Assembly (NCBI GenBank): GCA_905221605.1
Contig: CAJNDS010000072.1
Location: 167,001 to 231,000 of the forward strand
Reading direction: 5' to 3'
Length of the DNA stretch: 64,000 nt
Source: Symbiodinium natans
Lineage: Eukaryota > Sar > Dinophyceae > Suessiales > Symbiodiniaceae
In this document: positions 58,873-64,000 of the stretch, piece after piece
Numbering within the stretch: position 1 is the first letter of the stretch
Layout: each line of letters opens with the position of its first letter
Made by a program: the position numbers and the translations under genes
The notes under the pieces: model-generated
Told to the model about the DNA's origin: nothing
The model's database searches: none
The model's input: only the letters and a program-made list of their open reading frames with translations

Positions 58873-59083
58873 TGTTAAACATTCCAGCCTAGTAGGAACA
58901 CACTGTTGTATGTGTAGGAGAATGCACAGATTGAGCCAGGAACCAACTTTGTGGCCCAGGCTCAAAAGGAGACTCCCCAGTCTCAAAGGAGTGACAGGAC
59001 AGAAACCACAGCAGAGCGGTGAAGCGAAAAGTGAGCCGCAGTGGTGGTTTAGGAAACCCTTTAGGAAAGCCCGTTCTTTAACA
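58873..59083 (+). repeat. 3' LTR of element 2
   Basis: Same sequence as 48500-48710 as far as I can read. Confidence 0.95.
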
Positions 59084-59191
59084 GTTCTCCGGAACTTCTC
59101 CGAAAACCTTTCCATACAGTTCTTTCGCCCATTTCACCCCGCTGAGAACCTTACAAGCCTCGCTAAATTCACACACAGACCGAAGTGCTAG
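59084..59191 (+). pseudogene. Host exon (right part) after element 2
   Basis: Second GTTCT, then the same frame as 48386-48499 continues: RNFSENLSIQFFRPFHPAE and NLTSLAKFTHRPKC to a TAG. Whether the exon really extends to that stop or splices out earlier is unknown. Confidence 0.45.
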
Positions 59192-59535
59192 GCTGCTAGC
59201 TTACAGATACTTCTTGAATTCACTTCTTTGACCAGCGATGTTCAGTTGAAGGGAAGTGTACCAGCCTCAAATTGTCCCACAAGGTTTAGGATTTAGAGGT
59301 CTTGCTGCAGAGAAATGTCACAGAGACTCCCCGATGATGCTGACGGCGCTCGTCAAATGGCTTAATTCGGTTTAGGATGGGGATGTTCGAAGCAAGCAGT
59401 GATTTGTCAAGCTGTTCATGTAAAACAGTCTGGATAACCTGTGCATTTTTTGTCGTTCTAAACTCAACGGTTTACTTTCGCCCGCCCTCCGGCGCGCATT
59501 GTAAACTCAAAGACCTAAACCTACGCAGGCCGGTA
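59192..59535. other. Stretch between host exons
   Basis: No recognisable coding sequence or repeat; probably intron. Confidence 0.4.
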
Positions 59536-61303
59536 TGGCTGCGGCCTGCAGCCGAACCGGAAGCTGGTGCGGAACGCGCTCGAAAAAACCTGCCTCAAGG
59601 CCCGATTCAAGATCTCAGAGTGTGTTGGGATGTTCCCCCTTATACTAACAGCCCTTAGTAGAGACAAAAACACAGGTGGTACTATGGTACTATAATTCCT
59701 ATTTAACACTGTTGGCATAAGGGGGAAGAATCCCAATCAGAGTATAAAGTTTTGGGGTGTGGCGAGCCCGTGTCGTGTTCCGTGCATCAGCTTAAGCTTC
59801 TGCCTCGTGAGGCTGCATAAGTGGTTCAGGGTTTGGGGTTTAGGGTTTAGGATGAATTGGTTCAGGGTTTGGGGTTTAGGGTTTCGGGTGCCTAAACCCT
59901 AAACCCTAAACCCTGCCCACGATCCTCGGCCTTGGAACTCAGGGTGATGCCAACCGAGAACAGCGGGAGCAAGTGTTGCGATCCTTTGATGAGGACCTGG
60001 AGAGGCATTTCGGGGGGGGGGGGGGGGGTGGGGGGGGGGGTGGGGGGGGGGGGGTGGGGGGGGGGTGGGGTAAATCCTAAACCTAAACGCTAAACCCAAA
60101 ACCCTAAACCCTAAACCCTGAACCCTGAACCCTAGTCCCTAGTCCCTAAACCCAAAACCCTAAACCCTAAACCCCAAGAGGCAACTTGCTCAGACCTGGT
60201 GTGGAGGTTTGATCGCTTCATCATTTTGTTCCGGAGCATTCACACCGGCCGTGGCCCCATGTTGCTGGGTGCTTCATGGTCAAACTAAACCCTAAACCCT
60301 AGACCCTAGACCCTAAACCCTAGACCCTAGGCCCGTAAACCCTTAGACCCTTAGGCCCGTAAACCCTTAGACCCTTAGACCCTTAGACCCTTAGACCCTT
60401 AGACCCTTAGACCCTTAGACCCTTAGACCCTTAGACCCTTAGACCCTTAGACCCTTAGACCCTTAGACCCTTAGACCCTTAGACCCTTAGACCCTTAGAC
60501 CCCAAAACGCTTAGATCCTAAACCCACCCCGAATTGTGTGAAAAATCTTCGCCTCTTTTGGGAGCCGAAGTCGCCTGTTTTCCGAGGACGACACGATCTC
60601 AGAGCGCTGTACGGTTTTTCGGAGGCCAAAGCATGCTATCAACCCTTCTCATAGGGTTTAGGGTTTAGGGTTTAGGGTTAGGGCTTAGGGTTTCCCGCAA
60701 ACACCCATATGGTCACGTCTCTAGAATATGGTCCCTTTTGGGGTCCTTGCTTTTAGGCGGCCCCTGTTATTTTGGCTGCCCAAAAAGGGGGACCAGAGTT
60801 TAGAGAACTCACCATATAGTTTAAGGTACAAGCCCAGACCCTGAATCCGAATGCCCGAACGCTTCATCTCTTGTGGATCAGGGGAGCTGGTCGCGCGTGC
60901 TGCAAGTCCTGCCCTCGCCAGTGTGCCGCTGGCAATTTCCTGGAGGGACGGATTTGGGAGTTTAGGGTTTAGGGTTTGGGTTCAGGGTTTAGGTTTTTTT
61001 TTCGGTTTAGGGTTTAGGGTTTAGGGTTTAGGGTTTCAAGCTGCCCTTAAACCCTAAATCCCTAAACCCTATCGCAAATATTGTAGGATCCACCTGAAAC
61101 AGGACTGCAAAACTAGACCCTTTTACTTTGGCCCCCCCCCCTTGTTTGAAGCTGAGGCGCGGCCTAAACGAACCCTAAACCCACAGGGCTTGTGGCTTTA
61201 GGGTTTAAACCCTGAACGTGGTGCGACTTGGCAGGTCGCTGGAAGAGCGGATGGTGGTGCAATGCCTGAGATACGACTCAGGCGGCAAGGAGTGGTTCGG
61301 TGG
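59536..61303 (+). CDS. Exons of a host gene, possibly ABC1/UbiB-like kinase C-terminus
   Basis: Islands with AG|G acceptors: about 59535-59620 (LQPNRKLVRNALEKTCLKAR), 59943 to about 60010 (ANREQREQVLRSFDEDLERH), 60181-60268 (ATCSDLVWRFDRFIILFRS, ending before GTGCTT), about 60882-60925, and 61235 to about 61303 (SLEERMVVQCLRYDSGGKEW). The third island resembles the R..LLRG region near the end of ABC1/ADCK kinases, but the kinase motifs are not in view, so this is a weak guess. They may be the same gene as the exon split by element 2. Arrays separate the islands. Confidence 0.35.
59624..59736. mobile_element. Family D inverted-repeat element, copy 2
   Basis: TTGGGATGTTCCCCCTTATA at the left, ATAAGGGGGAAGAATCCCAA at the right; directly follows the exon-like island. 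Confidence 0.55.
60011..60070. repeat. Poly-G tract
   Basis: About 55 of 60 bases are G with isolated T, directly after the exon-like island ending near 60010. Confidence 0.95.
60290..60505. repeat. CCCTAGA then (CCCTTAGA)n octamer array
   Basis: Heptamer variants at 60290-60340, then about 20 octamers. Confidence 0.95.
60705..60820. mobile_element. Family C inverted-repeat element, copy 2
   Basis: CCATATGGTCACGTCTCTAG at the left, TTTAGAGAACTCACCATATA at the right; matches 1635-1721 in its ends. Confidence 0.55.
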
Positions 61304-61374
61304 GCAATTCTTTTTTTTTTAGACAGGGAATGGGGTTGAATCATGGGTTCCCCCTAACACCGCGGCCTTCCCCG

Positions 61375-61385
61375 CCCGCCCCCCC

Positions 61386-61422
<37 letters not shown>

Positions 61423-61440
61423 CCCCCCCCTCCCCCCCCC
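61375..61440. repeat. Poly-C tract
   Basis: About 60 nearly pure C with a few T, A and G; marks the border to the right-hand satellite. Confidence 0.95.
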
Positions 61441-61559
61441 GGGGTGGCTTAAATAGGGTTTATTTGGAAGCTGAGAGTCGTGTTTTTGTGTGGTAGATAC
61501 AAAGGAAAGGGCATAAGAAAGTAGCGAAAGGAGCTCCTCAATTCCCTTCCTTATCTCCT

Positions 61560-64000
61560 ATCCTTTTTTCTTTATTCATTGCAACAGGAGAATACAGGAA
61601 AAGGGCCTCCATTCCCCTCTTGTTCTTCCTTTCTTGTGTTTTTGTCATTTAAAGGGGAACAGGAGAAGAGAAGGGAAAGAGAAGGAGAGAGGAGAGATAA
61701 AAGGAACACAATTTTAATGGGAAGAGCCAAGAAAAGAATAGAAGAGAGATGAACAAAGAAGATGGAGAGACAAAACAAGGCGCAAAGAAGATGGCACTCT
61801 TCTTTATCTATCCTCTCTCCCTTCTCTCTCCCTTCCCTCTTTCTTTTCGAAACAGAAAAACTAAAAAGGAAGAACTTGAAAAGGAGAAGGGTAATGAAAA
61901 GAGCAGAAGAGACAGGCCGAAAAGAGGGATATGATGAAGTATGGGCAAGGTCCACGCGCAAGGAGTCACCCTCTGCTTACCCTTCCACTGCTTTATCATA
62001 CAAGTTCCTTTCTTGTGTTTTATTAGTTAAAAGGTAACAGAAGGAGAGAAGGGCAAGGGGAGTGAGAGAGGAGAGACAACAAGGAGGCCATTTGAATTTT
62101 CTGGAGGGGTACTGAAAAGAAGAGAAGACACAAGAAACAAGGAGACGGATAGCACTCTTCTTTATCTATCATCTCTCCCTTCCTTGTCTCTCGCTTTCCC
62201 TCTATAATTAAAACAAATAGGTGCCCTCTCCTCTTCAGGAAGCCCCCTTGCCCTTATTTTGCTAGCTTTCTGAAACAACAAGGGAAACAACACATAGAAA
62301 GAGAGGAAAGGGAATGAAACAATAGGCAGTGGAGCTCTTCAGTGTCTTTACCTATCTCTTTTCTTCTTTTTCTTTTTCATTCAATAAGGAAAAGAAGCTT
62401 CCTTTGGTGTGATTTTGAGATTTAAAAGAGAACAAGAGAAGAGAAGGGAGAGAGAAAGGAGAGAGGAGAGATCAAAAGGAAGCAATTTTCATGGGAAGAG
62501 CAATGAAAATCATGGAAGAGAAATGAAGACAGGAGAGGGAGGTGCAAAATCAGGCAAAGAGAAGATGGTGCTCGTTTTCTTCTTTCCTCTCTTTCTTATC
62601 TTTCCCTTTCAAATAAAAACAAAAGGAAGAACAATGAACATGTAAAGGAACCCGTTTTCTTTTTCCGTTTGGGAACAAGGAAAAGAACAGAGGCGATAGG
62701 GCGAGAGGAGGGATTTGCTGCAGCATGGGGAGGGTCTACGGACAAGGAGCCAACCCCGCTCGCTTTCCCCATCCATTGGAAAAGAAAGGAACATGGCCTC
62801 CATTCCCCTCTTGTTCTTCCTTTCTTGCGCTTTTGTCATTTAAAGGGGAACAGGAGAAGAGAAGGGAGAGAGAAGGAGAGAGGAGAGACAAAAGGATTGC
62901 ATTGTTAATGGGAAGAGCAAAGAAAAGAATAGAAGAGAGATGAATAGAGAAGTGGGAGAGACAAAACAAGGCGCAGAGAAGATGGCACTCTTCTTTATCT
63001 ATCCTCTCTCCCTTCTCTCTCCCTTCCCTCTTTCTTTTCGAAATAAGAAAACAAAAAGGAAGAACTATGAGAAGGAGAAGGGTAAGGAAAGGAACAGAAG
63101 AGATAGGTCGAGAGGAGGGGTATGATGAAGTATGGACCGGTCCACGCGCCAGGAGTCACCCTCTGCTTACCCTTCCACTGCCTTATCACACAAGTTCCTT
63201 TCTTGTGGTTTATCAGTCAAAAGGAAACAGAAGGAGAGAAGGGAAAGAGAAGTGAGACGAGATAACAAGGATGCCATTTTGCTGGAAGCGCAACTGTATG
63301 TGGCCACAACAAGCAGGCCAGGGAGGCTCAGGCGGGGCAAGTCTCTCCCTAATTAGAAAAAATCAATCTTGCTATTCACAGGTAGGCGCCCTTCTTCCTC
63401 TTCAGGAAATCGCCTTTCCCTTATTTTGCTTTTTGAAGCGAATAAGACAAACAACAGATAAGAAGAGAGGACAGGGAATGACTAGGTAAAGAGAGGAGCT
63501 CTTCAATTTCCTCCCTATCTCTTAAGTTACTTTTCCTTCTTGGGTGGGTGTCCTTTTTTCTTCCTTGAAGATGCAGAAAACTAGCAAAAAGGACACCCGA
63601 TCGCCCATTTTCTTTTCAATTCCCTTCCTTATCTCCTATGCTCTTTTCCTTATTCATTGCAACAGGAGAATACCGGAAAAGGGCCTCCATTCCCCTCTTC
63701 TTCCTTTCTTGTGTTTTTGTCATTTAAAGGGGAACAGGAGAAGACAAGGGAAAGAGAAGGAGAGAGGAGAGATAAAAGGAACACAATTCTAATGGGAAGA
63801 GCCAAGAAAAGAATAGAAGAGAGATGAACAAAGAAGATGGAGAGACAAAACAAGGCGCAAAGAAGATGGCACTCTTCTTTATCTATCCTCTCGCCCTTCT
63901 CTCTCCCTTCCCTCTTTCTTTTCGAAACAGAAAAACTAAATTGGAAGAACTTGAAAAGGAGAAGGGTAAGGAAAAGAGCAGAAGAGACAGGCCGAAAAGA
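61560..64000. repeat. Tandem satellite, about 0.4-kb subunits, runs off the window
   Basis: The phrase CCTTTCTTG-T-TTT followed by GTCATTTAAAGGGGAAC recurs, in full or decayed, near 61627, 62000, 62400, 62815, 63196 and 63703. Copies at 61627, 62815 and 63703 are most alike, as are those at 62000 and 63196, so there is a higher-order unit of roughly 0.9-1.2 kb. One strand alternates long purine and pyrimidine blocks (GAGAAGGGAGAG, CTCTCTCCCTTC). Frames of 60-130 codons are compositional artefacts. Confidence 0.85.

Larger units (their letters stand above)
48500..59083 (+). mobile_element. Ty1/copia LTR retrotransposon, element 2
   Basis: 211-bp LTRs (48500-48710, 58873-59083) identical as read, starting TGTTAAA and ending TTTAACA; target duplication GTTCT (48495-48499, 59084-59088). 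Primer site TGGTAGCGGAGC at 48711 complements a Met-type tRNA 3' end. Polypurine tract GAAGGCGGGG at 58863-58872. Gag and pol are in different frames. The element is saturated with the pentamer AGGAA. Confidence 0.95.

Overview
The window looks like nuclear DNA of a dinoflagellate; the genus cannot be named from this sequence alone. Four lines of evidence support this. (1) Every host gene I could follow lies on the + strand, and the introns I could reconstruct by keeping reading phase use GT, GC or GA donors, end in AG, and are followed by an exon starting with G. (2) The whole left part is peppered with interstitial TTTAGGG/CCCTAAA arrays, in both orientations. (3) Two Ty1/copia-type LTR retrotransposons of very large coding capacity are present. 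(4) One of their LTRs carries a 12-base match to the 3' end of the dinoflagellate spliced leader.

Layout. 0-0.8 kb: a DUF4336 protein gene. 1.4-3.6 kb: a small spliced gene of unknown product. 4.2-6.4 kb: a spliced gene whose first visible exon resembles a UBA helix. 6.4-10.8 kb: mostly repeats, with a few exon-like islands at 8.4-9.6 kb. 10.8-15.6 kb: a TPR-repeat gene cut into many short exons. 17.2-21.4 kb: a glycosyltransferase fused to an FkbM-type methyltransferase, about nine exons. 22.0-26.7 kb: a Baeyer-Villiger-type flavin monooxygenase, eight exons, rebuilt in a single frame to a TGA stop. 28.0-31.9 kb: exons of an unknown gene, including a locally duplicated exon block. 32-37.9 kb: repeats, a hairpin-rich candidate RNA, and a GC-rich low-complexity block. 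37.9-47.9 kb: copia element 1 on the minus strand, inserted into a TTTAGGG array with a TAGGG target duplication. 48.5-59.1 kb: copia element 2 on the plus strand, inserted into a host open frame with a GTTCT duplication. 59.5-61.3 kb: host exons again. 61.5-64 kb: a tandem purine/pyrimidine-asymmetric satellite.

How the parts relate. Genes and mobile DNA are interleaved at the scale of introns: exons of 23-150 bp alternate with telomere-like arrays, microsatellites and small inverted-repeat elements. Several splice donors are the first bases of a TTTAGGG array, and several introns are bounded by short direct repeats. This suggests that inserted elements created many of the introns. Both retrotransposons have LTR pairs that I read as identical, so both look recent. 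Element 1 carries, besides the usual copia domains, a cytosine-C5-methyltransferase-like domain and a 2OG-Fe(II)-dioxygenase-like domain, plus two tandem aspartic-protease-like motifs. That domain set is the most interesting coding content in the window.

Limits: exon boundaries are inferred from phase, AG|G acceptors and family resemblance, without transcripts. Domain calls come from motif recognition, not from searches.
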